A stretch of DNA of 64,000 nt from Sphingobium sp. JS3065. Its GTDB lineage: Bacteria > Pseudomonadota > Alphaproteobacteria > Sphingomonadales > Sphingomonadaceae. The translations under genes and the position numbers were made by a program. The number at the start of each line of letters is the position of its first letter. The first letter of the stretch is position 1. A model generated the notes under the pieces. The model was not told the origin of the DNA, made no database searches, and saw nothing but the letters and a program-made list of their open reading frames with translations. The DNA is taken from NCBI RefSeq assembly GCF_026427355.1, contig NZ_CP102666.1, forward strand, positions 243,738 to 307,737, read 5' to 3'. Shown in pieces: positions 44,001 through 53,062 of this stretch.

Positions 44001-44286
44001 GCTGACCGAACTGGGCGATGCGACGCGTGCGGCTGTCGAGGCGGGGATGGTCCGTTTCCGGCCGGTGCTGATGACCGCCCTCGCGATGGTCATCGGCATG
44101 GGGCCCATGGCGCTGGGGCTGGGGGAAGGCGGCGAACAGAACGCCCCGCTCGGCCGCGCGGTAGTCGGGGGCCTCATCTGCGCCACCATCGCCACCCTCT
44201 TCTTCGTGCCCGCGGTCTTCGCCCTCGTCCACCGCAACCACAAGCGCCCCCATCCCCAGACGGAAATGCACCCCAGCCATGCCTGA
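41095..44286 (+). CDS. RND efflux permease (HAE1/AcrB-type)
   Basis: A proton-driven inner-membrane pump of about 1063 residues. Twelve membrane helices in two repeats; helix 1 is ALHRPLTFIVMAILIAIIGV. The proton-relay Asp pair is in GILVDDATVTIENINWHL (helix 4), and the signature PVDIFPNIRIPVVAVAWNYS follows helix 1. The second repeat ends in MVIGMGPMALGLGEGGEQNA. The TTG at 41095 was chosen because GGAG precedes it by eight bases and the protein then begins IDIVKVALHRPLTF; an ORF start at 41068 would add nine unrelated residues. It overlaps the adaptor gene by eight bases. Confidence 0.93.
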   Translation: MIDIVKVALHRPLTFIVMAILIAIIGVLAAARTPVDIFPNIRIPVVAVAWNYSGLSPEDMSNRIIGPYERVLTTTVNDIDHIESQSLQGIGIVKIYFQPGADIRTATAQVTSVSQTVLRQMPPGITPPLILNYSASTVPILQLALSGKGLSEQQLFDLGVNQIRPQLVTIPGLAMPYPSGGRQRQVQIDLDPVALQSKGLSAQDVGNAIAAQNQINPAGFIKVGSTQYSVRLNNAPESIEALNDLPVKVVNGATITMRDVAHVRDGSGPQQNVVHVEGRRSVLLTVLKNGSTSTLAIVNGVKDALPRVAATLPDSLKILPVGDQSLFVKAAVQGVIHEGAIAAALTSLMILLFLGSWRSTVIIALSIPLAILAAIAALAMFGQTLNVMTLGGLALAVGILVDDATVTIENINWHLEQGKGVVEAILDGAAQIVVPAFVSLLCICIVFVPMFFLPGIAGFLFVPMALSVVFAMVASFILSRTLVPTLAMYLLKPHAEHGDGHLAGTASSRNPLVRFQRGFEARFEKVRHAYVGLLRRALEARKPFLIGFMIVVLLSFGLLPMLGSNFFPTVDSGQIAMHVRVPVGSRIENTAARFDRIARTVRRTIPATELASITDNIGLPVSSINTVYNNSGTIGPQDGDMLIALKEGHRATDEIVAELRRELPREFPGVSFSFLPADITSQILNFGAPAPIDIQIAGKNAEANRRYAQKLLAKIATIPGLADARIQQPARSPQLEVEVDRSRAGQYGLTERDVTSSLASQLAGTSQTAPVFFVNPENGVQYPVVAQAPEYLVGSLSALSNVPVSGTAGSAVQPLGGLATILRSNTVPVVSHYNIAPVLDIFATTHGRDLGAVAGDIEAAIKSLEKEQPKGVSVTIRGQYATMTTAFSGLGFGLAGAIVLIYLLIVVNFQSWIDPFVIITALPAALAGIVWMLFVTGTTLSVPALTGAIMCMGVATANSILVVSFAREKLTELGDATRAAVEAGMVRFRPVLMTALAMVIGMGPMALGLGEGGEQNAPLGRAVVGGLICATIATLFFVPAVFALVHRNHKRPHPQTEMHPSHA

Positions 44287-45472
44287 GACATCTTTCCCCG
44301 ATACGGCCAGCAACGGCGCCGTCGCCGGACCCGACAACCGGACATTGAAGCGCGCAGGGATCGGCGCGGGCATCGTCGCTCTGCTGATCGTGGGCGTCGG
44401 CGTCGCCACACGGATCCACGCGACCAGCGATCTTAAGGAAACGGTCATGCGGGACGCCATTCCCACGGTCGCCGTCGTCCTGCCGCAGCGTGGCGACAAA
44501 AGCGGGGCGCTGATCCTGCCTGGCAATGTCCAGGCCTATAACAGCGCCGCCATCTACGCGCGGACCAATGGCTATGTGAGGCGCTGGCTGGCCGATATCG
44601 GCGACAATGTCCGGGCCGGCCAGCCCCTTGCGATCCTCGACGCGCCCGATCTCGATCAGCAGCTCGCCGCAGCGCAGGCCGATTACCAGACCGCCCTTGC
44701 CAACCAGCGCCTGGCCGGCACGACCGCAACGCGCTGGCGCGCGATGCTGGAGAAGGATGCGGTGTCGCGGCAGGAGGCGGACGAAAAGGCAGGCGACCTG
44801 GCGGCGAAGTCCGCTTTATCCAACGCCGCGCTCGCCAATGTGAAGCGGCTGCGGGCGTTACAGGGTTTCACGCGCCTCACGGCCCCGTTCGACGGCGTGG
44901 TGACGAGCCGGTCGGCGCAGATCGGTGCGCTGGTCGTGGCCGGCAACGCCGCCTCCCAACCGCTCTTCACCGTATCCGATGTCCACCGGATGCGCATCTA
45001 TGTGCGTGTGCCCCAGCTTTACTCAGCCCAGCTCAAAACCGGCATGCCAGCGACGCTGAGCCTGCCCGAATATCCCGGCCGCAGCTTCACCGCGACGCTC
45101 ACCAGCAGCGCCGGCGCTGTCGATGCCCAGTCGGGCGCGGTGCTCGTGCAGTTGCAGGCGGATAATCCCGACCGCGCGTTGAAGCCGGGCGCCTTCGCGC
45201 AGGTCCGCTTCAATGTCGGCGGGGGCGGCGGAGACGCCCTCACCCTGCCCGGTAGCGCGATCCTGTACGGGAATGACGGCCCGACGGTCGCTGTGGTCGA
45301 CGGCCGGGGGAAGGTCGCCTTGCAGCCCGTCACCATCGCCCGCGACGAAGGAGCCAGAGTCGTCATCTCCAACGGGCTTCGCATGGGCGACCGCGTGATA
45401 GACACGCCGCCTGACGCAATTCAGGCGGGCGACCGCGTCCATGTGCAGCAGGGGAAGGCCCATGCGGAATAG
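44279..45472 (+). CDS. periplasmic adaptor subunit of the RND efflux system
   Basis: A 397-residue membrane-fusion protein with a single N-terminal membrane helix (AGIGAGIVALLIVGVGVATR) linking it to the inner membrane. The lipoyl half-motif GYVRRWLADIGDNVRAGQPL, the coiled-coil hairpin (DQQLAAAQADYQTALANQRL and EKDAVSRQEADEKAGDLAAK), the second lipoyl half FDGVVTSRSAQIGALV and the beta-barrel domain appear in order. It connects the permease to the outer-membrane factor. Confidence 0.92.
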   Translation: MPETSFPDTASNGAVAGPDNRTLKRAGIGAGIVALLIVGVGVATRIHATSDLKETVMRDAIPTVAVVLPQRGDKSGALILPGNVQAYNSAAIYARTNGYVRRWLADIGDNVRAGQPLAILDAPDLDQQLAAAQADYQTALANQRLAGTTATRWRAMLEKDAVSRQEADEKAGDLAAKSALSNAALANVKRLRALQGFTRLTAPFDGVVTSRSAQIGALVVAGNAASQPLFTVSDVHRMRIYVRVPQLYSAQLKTGMPATLSLPEYPGRSFTATLTSSAGAVDAQSGAVLVQLQADNPDRALKPGAFAQVRFNVGGGGGDALTLPGSAILYGNDGPTVAVVDGRGKVALQPVTIARDEGARVVISNGLRMGDRVIDTPPDAIQAGDRVHVQQGKAHAE

Positions 45473-46862
45473 ATCCGTGCGGTCCGCGGGGCTGTTGATA
45501 ATGACCGGTCTGGGAGCCTGTTCGATGGCGCCCCAATATCGGCCGCCGCAGGTCACGCCGCCCAACAGCTACAGGGAAATAGCTGGCTGGACGCCGGCCG
45601 CTCCCATGGACGCGGTGGCGCGGGGAGACTGGTGGCGGGTCTTCAACGACACGGTGCTCGACGATCTGGAGCAAAAGGCGGAGGCCGCCAGCCCGACGCT
45701 GGCCGCGGCGCTGGCACGCTACGAGCAGGCGCGTGCCGTCGCGCGCGCGGAAGCGTCCGACCTGATGCCGGAGATCGACGCCGACGGCAGCACCAGCCGG
45801 CGGCGCGTGTCGGGCAACCGTTTCCAGGGCAATGGCCAAAGCGTCACCTATAACGACGTATCGGTCGGCGGATCGCTGGACTATGAACTGGATCTGTGGG
45901 GCCGCATCCGCAACAGCGTGAAGGCCGCGCGTGCCGATGCGCAGGCGAGCAAGGCCGATCTCGCCTCCGCGCGTCTCAGCCTGCATGCGGCGGTAGCGGA
46001 CGCCTATATTCGCCTGCGCGGCCTCGATGCGCAGGCGGATTTGCTGCGACGTTCCGTGGCGGCGTTCGATCATGCCTATAAATTGACCCGGACGCGTCAT
46101 GAGGGTGGCATCGCCTCGGGGATCGACGTCAACCGGGCGCAGACGACGCTCAGCAATGCGAAAGCACAGATTTCCGCGATCGCCAACCAACGCGCGGCCA
46201 CCGAACATGAGCTGGCGGCGCTGACCGGCGCGCTTGCCTCCGAATTTTCGGTCGCGCCGCAGGTCCGCACCTTCGGCGCGCCCGGCGTGCCCACGGGCAC
46301 GCCGTCTACGCTGCTTGAGCGCAGGCCCGACATAGCGGCGGCGGAACGGCGCATGTTCGCGGCCAATGCGCAGGTGGGCGTGGCGCGAGCGGCTTTCTTT
46401 CCGACAGTGACGCTGGGACTGTCCGGCGGCTGGGAAACGACGCACGGCAATCTGCTCAGCACGCCGAGCAGTTTCTGGGGCCTGGGGCCGCTGTCGGCCG
46501 CGCTCAACCTGTTCGATGGCGGGCGGCGACGAGCACAGGTCAGATTGTCCCGCGCACAATATGAGGAGCAGGCAGCGGCCTATCGCGACACCGTGCTGAG
46601 TGCCTTCAGGCAGGTGGAAGACGGCATCGCCGCCCTGCATAATCTCGCGGCCCAATGGCACGATCAGCGCGAGGCGGCGCAGGCGGCCCAGCGCACCAGC
46701 GGGATCGCGCTGGACCGTTATCGGGACGGCGCGGCGGACTATCTGGAGGTCGTGACCGCGCAGACCGATGCGCTTGACGCGCAAAGCGCGCTTCTGGAGG
46801 TAGAATTCGACCGCGCGCGCGCCCATATCGGCTTGGTGAGGGCTCTGGGCGGGCCGGTATGA
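45462..46862 (+). CDS. outer-membrane efflux lipoprotein (NodT/OprM type)
   Basis: A 466-residue channel subunit. A lipoprotein signal (SAGLLIMTGLGACS with the lipobox Cys) is followed by the NodT-type start PQYRPPQVTPPNSYREIAGW, then two repeats of long helices (LEQKAEAASPTLAAALARYE; GVARAAFFPTVTLGLSGGWE) that build the TolC-like tunnel. It overlaps the adaptor by 11 bases, completing a three-gene tripartite pump. Confidence 0.92.
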   Translation: MRNRSVRSAGLLIMTGLGACSMAPQYRPPQVTPPNSYREIAGWTPAAPMDAVARGDWWRVFNDTVLDDLEQKAEAASPTLAAALARYEQARAVARAEASDLMPEIDADGSTSRRRVSGNRFQGNGQSVTYNDVSVGGSLDYELDLWGRIRNSVKAARADAQASKADLASARLSLHAAVADAYIRLRGLDAQADLLRRSVAAFDHAYKLTRTRHEGGIASGIDVNRAQTTLSNAKAQISAIANQRAATEHELAALTGALASEFSVAPQVRTFGAPGVPTGTPSTLLERRPDIAAAERRMFAANAQVGVARAAFFPTVTLGLSGGWETTHGNLLSTPSSFWGLGPLSAALNLFDGGRRRAQVRLSRAQYEEQAAAYRDTVLSAFRQVEDGIAALHNLAAQWHDQREAAQAAQRTSGIALDRYRDGAADYLEVVTAQTDALDAQSALLEVEFDRARAHIGLVRALGGPV

Positions 46863-46971
46863 TGGAAAGCCGATAGCAACTCCTCCGATACGACGAATGC
46901 CGCGCGTTCATAGGGCGGCGTGGATGAAGATGAGATTGGCAGCTTATCGTTACGAGTGGCAAATGGATGCG

Positions 46972-47436
46972 ATGAGAATTTGGCGATTGACGCGCGCGAC
47001 CCATCAGGCTCTCGACGGCCAGGGAGCATTGATGCTCGGCGGCCGCTATTCATCAGCGGGGCGGCCTATTGTCAGCTTTGCGAGCGAAGCGGGATTAGTG
47101 GTATTGGTGGCCTTGCGTTACTTGCAGGCAGATCCTGAGCGGAACGCGGCGGATTATGTATTGGGCTGGACCGAAATGACCGAAAGACCAAGCCGGGTTC
47201 CAGCCGGGTTTTCCGATGATCGCATAAAAGACTTTGTAGACAATTGGGCAGCCTCTCAGCATTCCCTGTTCATGGCGATCCCGTCTGCCGTCCTACCCGA
47301 GGCAGACATCATCCTCATGAATGCCTCGCACCCCGAGGCCAAGGATGTGCCTGCGCTAACAAGCCGTCCTTTCAGCTTCCAGCAATGCCTCCATCGCCCG
47401 CCAATGCTGGACCTGTACCGATCGCGCGAAGCCTGA
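46972..47436 (+). CDS. RES-domain protein, orphan toxin
   Basis: A 154-residue RES-domain protein; known members (MbcT, ParT) are toxins that destroy NAD+ or modify proteins and are kept in check by a DUF2384/Xre-type antitoxin. Family features: MRIWRLTRATHQALDGQG, LMLGGRYSSAGRPIVSFASE with the Arg and Glu, and SLFMAIPSAVLPEADIILMN, ASHPEAKD with the Ser and the Asn/His pair. No antitoxin gene is upstream (the RND operon ends 109 bases before) nor downstream, so it is either silenced elsewhere or inactive. The ATG at 46972 fits the family start. Confidence 0.8.
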   Translation: MRIWRLTRATHQALDGQGALMLGGRYSSAGRPIVSFASEAGLVVLVALRYLQADPERNAADYVLGWTEMTERPSRVPAGFSDDRIKDFVDNWAASQHSLFMAIPSAVLPEADIILMNASHPEAKDVPALTSRPFSFQQCLHRPPMLDLYRSREA

Positions 47437-47595
47437 AGAACCAAGGAATGATGGGAGCGGCCGCATCTGCAAGGTCGGAGCGATATTGTCGTGGTCTTGC
47501 ACGAGACATCCCGACCCTCTTGGCATGGGATCGCTCACAGCGCCTGAATTTTCCGGTCCTGAAGGCCAGCCGAAGCCCGGTTGACGCGACGCACG

Positions 47596-48696
47596 CTAGA
47601 TTGCCAGTAGCCTGCCCTGGGTCCATGCTCCAGCCAGCCGTCCGCCGCTCAACAGCCTCGCCAAGGCCGGGGTGGTGCGGCTCAACAGTGAGCCCAATAC
47701 CATGACCGCGGCCAGCACCAGCAGGGGCTGGATGAGCAGATAGACCGGATAGAGGGGTGAACCGAGCTTGCCGAATATCGCGCCCAGCACCGGTCCGCCC
47801 AGCCAGATCAGGATAAGATGCGAACAGAAAAGGAAGAAGGCGAAAGGTTCAATGCGCAGCAACATGCCTCGCGCCGCACTGCCTGCAAGGCTCCAGGCCA
47901 ATCGCCAGAAAAACATGGCGGCCGCCACGCGCACTGCCAGGTCGAGCATTGCCGCCTCGATGCCCGGCAGCGCGCGCGCCGGCAGCAGCGCGAAGGTGAG
48001 TTGTGCCGGCATCAACAGGAGGAAAGGCAAGGCGGCAATACCAAATGGCAGCCTGGCGACACGATCCACCAGGCCCGTACGCCGCGCCAGAATGCCCGTA
48101 ACGAAGAAGAACAGGATCGACGCCCGCATCAGAACCGGCGGTCCCCAGCCAAGCAGCTGGCACAAGGCTGCGCCTAGAGCGATCGCCAGAAGCACCCGTG
48201 CCGGCAGGCGGACAAGGAGCGGCGCGGCGACCATGCAGAGGAACAGGTCGCGCAGGAACGGCATCTGCACGTTGATGTCGGGATTGCGGCTGGCGATGAA
48301 CAACTCCTCGAACATCCAGCTGGTCGATTGCGGCACGGGCGCAGAGAGCCCCAGCGTCCAGGCCGCCCCTGAGACGAACAGGATCGCCAGCGCATTCCAC
48401 ATCACCATTGGCAGCAATATTGTCCGCGCCTTGCGCCTGACATGACGCACCCAGTCCTGGGTGCGGGAAGACCCCTCGACCAGCCATCCTGAGATCAGCC
48501 CAAGCAGTGGCACGGCGCCTCGGCCGAATATCTCCATGAGCGTCCATCGCAGCCCCTCCTGCGGCGTCCCGCGCAGGCTTTCCAGATCATGTCCATTAAG
48601 GCCCGTCCAGGCGTGAACATAGACGACGCCGATGATGCAGATGACGCGCGCTATCGCTATCGCATCAGATCGGCGAGCCGCATCGGCGGTCAACAT
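47596..48696 (-). CDS. acyltransferase-3 family membrane protein
   Basis: A 366-residue integral membrane protein of the acyltransferase-3 family (OafA/NodX type), which transfers acetyl or similar groups to sugars or lipids. RSDAIAIARVICIIGVVYVH with the conserved His is at the N-terminus, followed by about ten membrane helices (VLLAIALGAALCQLLGW, ILFFFVTGILARRTGLVD, AFFLFCSHLILIWLGGPVL). The substrate cannot be told. The ATG at 48696 was chosen over a TTG three codons upstream. Confidence 0.85.
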   Translation of the reverse strand: MLTADAARRSDAIAIARVICIIGVVYVHAWTGLNGHDLESLRGTPQEGLRWTLMEIFGRGAVPLLGLISGWLVEGSSRTQDWVRHVRRKARTILLPMVMWNALAILFVSGAAWTLGLSAPVPQSTSWMFEELFIASRNPDINVQMPFLRDLFLCMVAAPLLVRLPARVLLAIALGAALCQLLGWGPPVLMRASILFFFVTGILARRTGLVDRVARLPFGIAALPFLLLMPAQLTFALLPARALPGIEAAMLDLAVRVAAAMFFWRLAWSLAGSAARGMLLRIEPFAFFLFCSHLILIWLGGPVLGAIFGKLGSPLYPVYLLIQPLLVLAAVMVLGSLLSRTTPALARLLSGGRLAGAWTQGRLLAI

Positions 48697-48921
48697 TGGA
48701 TGCAAGGCAATTTCCCCATAGGCAGCAAGGACTTGGTCGATTACCCCTCAAGCTCCAGTCCGTCCACCTGCTCCGTGCAACAGGCGTCGCGCCCCACAGG
48801 GGCACCGTGCGCCCGCCTTCATCTGCGGCACTGCAGCGCTCACGTCCGGCGATCATTCAGCGGGATAGACGCGTGGGCGTCCCACGGCATAAGGTGCGCC
48901 AAGCCCCTCCGAAGCGTCGCC

Positions 48922-49630
48922 ATGCGCAGTATCGATTTTTCATCCTGGCAGAATCTCGTCCTCACGCTCTTCGGGCTCATTTTCGTGACGTTGATTGGCG
49001 TCGGGATCCGGATGCTGACCATGATGACGATCCAGCAGCGGCGCGAGCGCATGAACCGCCAGATCAACGAAAGGCTGCGTACGCTGATTGCCGCGTACAA
49101 GGCTCTTGGCGGATCGTTCACCGGCACCCTCACGGTCGACCCTGCCCATCTGCGCGACCTGCGCCTTCGCGCATCGGAAGCTGACGCCGATACGCGCAGG
49201 CAGGACGAGGCAGGTTCAGCAAGCCTCGATCCGCCGGATCGTCCGCGACGCATCCGGGACATCGTCGAGGCTGCGCTCGCTGACAATCCTGTTGCTAGGG
49301 ACCGAAGAACAGGTCCGCCTTGCTGGACACGCAGCGCGCGAACTGGTCGCCGGACGCCCGGTCCCTACTCATGATCTGGTGATCTCGCTGCGCAATTTCA
49401 TCCGTGAAGCGCTTGATCTCGACCCTGTTCCCGCCGATCTGGCCATCCCCGCGCAAGGACCGGCGCGTCCCTCGGGGAGCGGCGGCAAGAACGGCAGAAA
49501 TGCGCAAGGCGGCGGACGGCAGGGCGGAGGAGGAGGAATGAGCGGTGGAATGGGCATGGGCGGCCTTGGCGCCGGCGTCGGGTTCGGCGCGGCCCACGCC
49601 GGCACGCCCGATGACAGCGGCCGGAGCTGA
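48922..49630 (+). pseudogene. membrane-anchored Gly-rich protein with a one-base frameshift
   Basis: From ATG at 48922 the first frame reads QNLVLTLFGLIFVTLIGVGI (membrane helix), ERMNRQINERLRTLIAAYKA and RPRRIRDIVEAALAD, then one extra A near 49285 shifts the frame. The family continues in the second frame with ILLLGTEEQVRLAGHAAREL, HDLVISLRNFIREALDLDPV and a Gly-rich tail to 49630. Intact relatives read straight through. It could be a real mutation or a base-calling error. Function unknown. Confidence 0.7.
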
Positions 49631-49744
49631 TCACGCGCCGCCTGGCGCCACTTCAATCATCTTCAGTCCGGATGCCAGAGCACCGAGAAGGATCCGCCAT
49701 GCGCTCGACAGCTCCTCGCCTGGGCGGGCCTGGCAGGAGGTAGC

Positions 49745-49778
49745 GGCTCCCGGCGCGAGACAAACGCGTCCGGGAGCC
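49745..49778. terminator. hairpin between convergent genes
   Basis: GGCTCCCGG and CCGGGAGCC form a perfect 9-bp stem with a 16-base loop, between the ends of two convergent genes. A second stem (CCGGGGC and GCCCCGG, 49792-49817) follows. Neither has a T run, so these may be bidirectional barriers. Confidence 0.45.
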
Positions 49779-49830
49779 TGACGTCGCGCGACCGGGGCCT
49801 CGTTCGGTTAGCCCCGGCCCCACCCGGCGA

Positions 49831-50403
49831 TCAGCCTGCCGGCGTTTCCGCCGGAGCGCCCTGCCGCTTGGCCCGCCATTGCTCGCGCATGGCCTTGCGT
49901 GCCGCCTGCCTTTCCTCCTTCGTGACCTGCCCGTCCTTGTTGGCGTCCAGTCGGTCGAAGCGGACGAGCGCGGCGGCCGTGAACTCGGCCTGGGTGACGG
50001 CGCCGTCCTTGTCGGCATCGGCCATGTGGCCCAACATCATGCCGCCATGGCCGCCTCGGCCCCGGCCGCCCCAGCGATGGTGCCTGCCGCCTTCACCTGC
50101 ATCCGCCGCGCTCGCGCCATCCTGGCGCTGGCGCCGCGCACTGAACTCCTCGCGCGAGATCTGGCCGCTTTTGTCGGTATCGAGGCGGTCGAAATGCGCG
50201 GCCCGTCTCGCCGCCCGGTCGGCCTGGTCGATCTTGCCGTCCTTGTTCACGTCCAAGCGCGTGAACATCGCGGCGCTGCGCGTCTCCACCTCCGTCCGCT
50301 TCGTCACCCGGTCGCCTTTGCCCTGCTCGGCATAGGCAGAGCCTGCAAAGGCCATGGCCGAGAGCGACATCCCCAGCAGAACATTGCGGGTCAGCTTTTT
50401 CAT
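49831..50403 (-). CDS. secreted EF-hand calcium-binding protein
   Basis: A 190-residue periplasmic protein with a signal peptide (LGMSLSAMAFAGSAYA) and four EF-hand loops: DVNKDGKIDQAD, DTDKSGQISREE, DADKDGAVTQAE and DANKDGQVTKEE. Between loops 2 and 3 lies a His/Gly-rich stretch that might bind metals too. The ATG at 50403 has AGGAG eight bases upstream. Function beyond calcium binding is unknown; such proteins are common in sphingomonads. Confidence 0.88.
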   Translation of the reverse strand: MKKLTRNVLLGMSLSAMAFAGSAYAEQGKGDRVTKRTEVETRSAAMFTRLDVNKDGKIDQADRAARRAAHFDRLDTDKSGQISREEFSARRQRQDGASAADAGEGGRHHRWGGRGRGGHGGMMLGHMADADKDGAVTQAEFTAAALVRFDRLDANKDGQVTKEERQAARKAMREQWRAKRQGAPAETPAG

Positions 50404-51296
50404 CACAACAACTCCTGTCCAATTTCCAGACCGGAAACCCCGCGGCTTCCTGTGGTTGGTTCTGCAGGCGTCGTGTCGCGCCAATATCCTCTGAAGGCAG
50501 CTATAGTGTCGCGCTTTGTATCAGGATGCACGACGCGCCATGCGCAAAATCTACGACGGGGCGGTAACCGCCCGAAGATGCTGCGAAGGCCCGTTTCTCA
50601 TCAGCGGGGCCGCTGTTCGATGATCGCGAGCGGGCCGCGTTGCGCTGGGCTGAAAACTCCGTCCCGCGTCGCGTAATGACTATGCCCGAAGACCACTTCC
50701 AGGCCGTTCCGGCAGTCTTCGACAGAAGGAGGTCGTTGACTGCCTATCGAAATCTGCCTGATGGACATGTTCAACCGTATGGCGAGCCGTACCCGCAATC
50801 CGCCCGAAACCGCATGACATCCGGCTCTAAGAGGCACGGCTACCGGATCTATCCGTCCACATTGCTCACGCCTGCGACGGATCGCGGCCCCATCGCCATC
50901 CGGCCATGCTGAACTTTTTTCCCCGCAGGCCGGACGACGGCGCTTTGCCTGCACGCAGCACCGCACTATCAACCGCGGAATGCTGCCAGGAGCAACATGG
51001 ACACTCAGAACGCCGGGCGCGCACCTCGTGGACACGAACCTCGACAGGGACGAACCGGGCCCGGTCATCAGGCTTGGGCGCCACGGTTCGTTCACCTGCT
51101 GTGCGCAGGCGCGAGTGCATGGGAAACGCCGTTTCCAGCGGTTTCGACAAAGCCGCCCCCGGCCTGCCAGGCAGAGGCAGACGCTGCTTTCATATCGCGC
51201 CGGCGCCGCCCCTAAGGCATTGGATCTGACCCAGGCAACCGCCAGAAAAATCGCCGTCCAGGCCAAGGACCATTACAAGCTTCCGGGAGAATCTCT
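50404..51296. other. long intergenic region without a supported gene
   Basis: Nearly 900 bases. Several long frames exist on both strands because the DNA is GC-rich, but none shows a family pattern, a good start or a stop arrangement that suggests a gene. Confidence 0.4.
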
Positions 51297-52949
51297 TTGC
51301 TCAAACCGCGTCTCAGCCGCTTCACAGCATGGATCCTCGTCGTCGCCCTCTTCCTGGCGGGTCTTGCGTTAGAGCCGCAGTCGCCTGGTCAATGGACGCT
51401 CGTGGCCATCGCCGGGCTGCTCAGCCTCCTTGGCTTGTGGGATATGGTCCAGACCCGCCATGCGGTGCTGCGCAACTATCCCGTGATCGGCCATGTCCGC
51501 TGGATCGTCGAACTGGTCCGCCCGGAAATCCGGCAATATCTGCTCGAGGAAGAAGATAAGGCCATCCCTTTCTCTCGCGCTCAGCGTTCGCTCGTCTATC
51601 GCCGCGCCAAGGGTGTCTCGTCGGATCATCCTTTCGGCACGCTCCTTGATCCTTATGCGCGGGATTATGAGTTCATCCAGCATTCGATGCTGCCGGCCGT
51701 CCCAGCCGATCCCCGGTCCCTGCGCATCACCATCGGAAACGACCAGTGCGCCCAGCCCTATTCGGCCAGCATCTTCAACATCTCGGCGATGAGCTTCGGG
51801 TCGCTGTCGGCCAACGCCATCCGCGCGCTCAACAAGGGGGCCGCGCTCGGCGGCTTCTATCATGATACAGGCGAAGGCAGCATCAGCCCCTATCACCGCG
51901 AGTTCGGCGGCGACATCGTCTGGGAGATCGCAAGCGGCTATTTCGGTTGCCGGACCGCCGACGGGCGCTTTGATCCCGACCGGTTCGCCGCCCAGGCGGC
52001 CGACCCGCAGGTCAAGATGATCGAGATCAAGCTCAGCCAGGGCGCCAAGCCGGGCCATGGCGGCATCCTGCCAGCCAGGAAGGTCACTCCGGAAATCGCG
52101 CAGACGCGCGGAATTCCCCCTGAGCAGGACTGCATATCGCCATCCCGGCATTCCGCCTTTTCGACGCCGCGCGAGATGATGTCCTTCATCGACCAGCTGC
52201 GGCGGCTGTCCGGCGGCAAGCCTGTGGGCTTCAAGCTGTGCATCGGGCTGCCATGGGAGTTCATGGCGATCGTCAAGGCCATGCTGGAGACCGGGACGGT
52301 TCCTGATTTCATCGTCGTCGACGGCGGCGAGGGCGGCACGGGCGCGGCGCCGGTCGAGTTCAGCGACCATATCGGTCTACCGATGCGCGAGGGCCTGCTT
52401 TTCGTGCACAATGTGCTCGAGGGGGCTGGTCTTCGCGAGCGGGTCAAGATCGGCGTCGCCGGCCGACTGATCAGCGCCTTCGACCTCGCCGCCGTCTTGG
52501 CCATTGGCGCTGACTGGGCCAATTCGGCGCGCGGTTTCATGTTCGCGCTCGGCTGTATCCAGTCGATGAACTGCCACACGAACCGTTGCCCAACCGGCGT
52601 TGCTACGCAGGATCCAGTGCGTCAGCGCGGCCTCGTCGTCCCCGACAAGGCGGAGCGTGTCCGCCGCTTCCATGCCAGGACCGTGCATGCCCTTGCCGAC
52701 ATGCTGGCCGCAGCAGGTCTTGGCCATCCCGACGATCTGCGCCCGCATCATGTGGCGCACCGGATCAGCTCGACCAGGGTACGGCACTTCGACCAGGCCC
52801 ACACCTATCTCAAGCCCGGCGAACTCCTCAGCGGAGCATGCCCGCACAATTTCTATCGGGAAAACTGGGCGCGCGCGCAGGCTTCCAGCTTTGAGCCGCT
52901 GATCCCTCCCATAGCCTGGGAAACCCCGACCGTGGCCATGCAGGACTGA
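51297..52949 (+). CDS. FMN-binding glutamate-synthase-like protein with a membrane anchor
   Basis: A 550-residue protein. The first 60 residues hold two likely membrane helices (FTAWILVVALFLAGLALEPQ and LVAIAGLLSLLGLWDMVQ). The rest is a glutamate-synthase FMN domain: ISAMSFGSLSANAIRALNKG, EIKLSQGAKPGHGGILPARK, DFIVVDGGEGGTGAAPVEFS and ALGCIQSMNCHTNRCPTGVA with the Cys cluster for a 3Fe-4S centre. The amidotransferase domain of true glutamate synthase is missing, so it is probably a separate oxidoreductase. The TTG at 51297 has GGGAG seven bases before it. Confidence 0.87.
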   Translation: MLKPRLSRFTAWILVVALFLAGLALEPQSPGQWTLVAIAGLLSLLGLWDMVQTRHAVLRNYPVIGHVRWIVELVRPEIRQYLLEEEDKAIPFSRAQRSLVYRRAKGVSSDHPFGTLLDPYARDYEFIQHSMLPAVPADPRSLRITIGNDQCAQPYSASIFNISAMSFGSLSANAIRALNKGAALGGFYHDTGEGSISPYHREFGGDIVWEIASGYFGCRTADGRFDPDRFAAQAADPQVKMIEIKLSQGAKPGHGGILPARKVTPEIAQTRGIPPEQDCISPSRHSAFSTPREMMSFIDQLRRLSGGKPVGFKLCIGLPWEFMAIVKAMLETGTVPDFIVVDGGEGGTGAAPVEFSDHIGLPMREGLLFVHNVLEGAGLRERVKIGVAGRLISAFDLAAVLAIGADWANSARGFMFALGCIQSMNCHTNRCPTGVATQDPVRQRGLVVPDKAERVRRFHARTVHALADMLAAAGLGHPDDLRPHHVAHRISSTRVRHFDQAHTYLKPGELLSGACPHNFYRENWARAQASSFEPLIPPIAWETPTVAMQD

Positions 52950-53062
52950 GAGCCTCGCTTGCAGCACTGGCCGCCAAAGCGTGAGCCTGGGCCAGCGCGG
53001 CGGCCTCATAAATCGAGCGCAGCTTATGTCATTGGGCGAGAGCCGGATAGGTCGCCCTGATA

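Noticed and set aside
45363..46826. Minus-strand frame of 487 codons across the outer-membrane factor gene
   Set aside because: Shadow of the real plus-strand gene; no family pattern or start signal.
48922..49630. Programmed frameshifting in the Gly-rich membrane protein
   Set aside because: There is no slippery heptamer or downstream structure typical of programmed shifts; a mutation or sequencing error is simpler.
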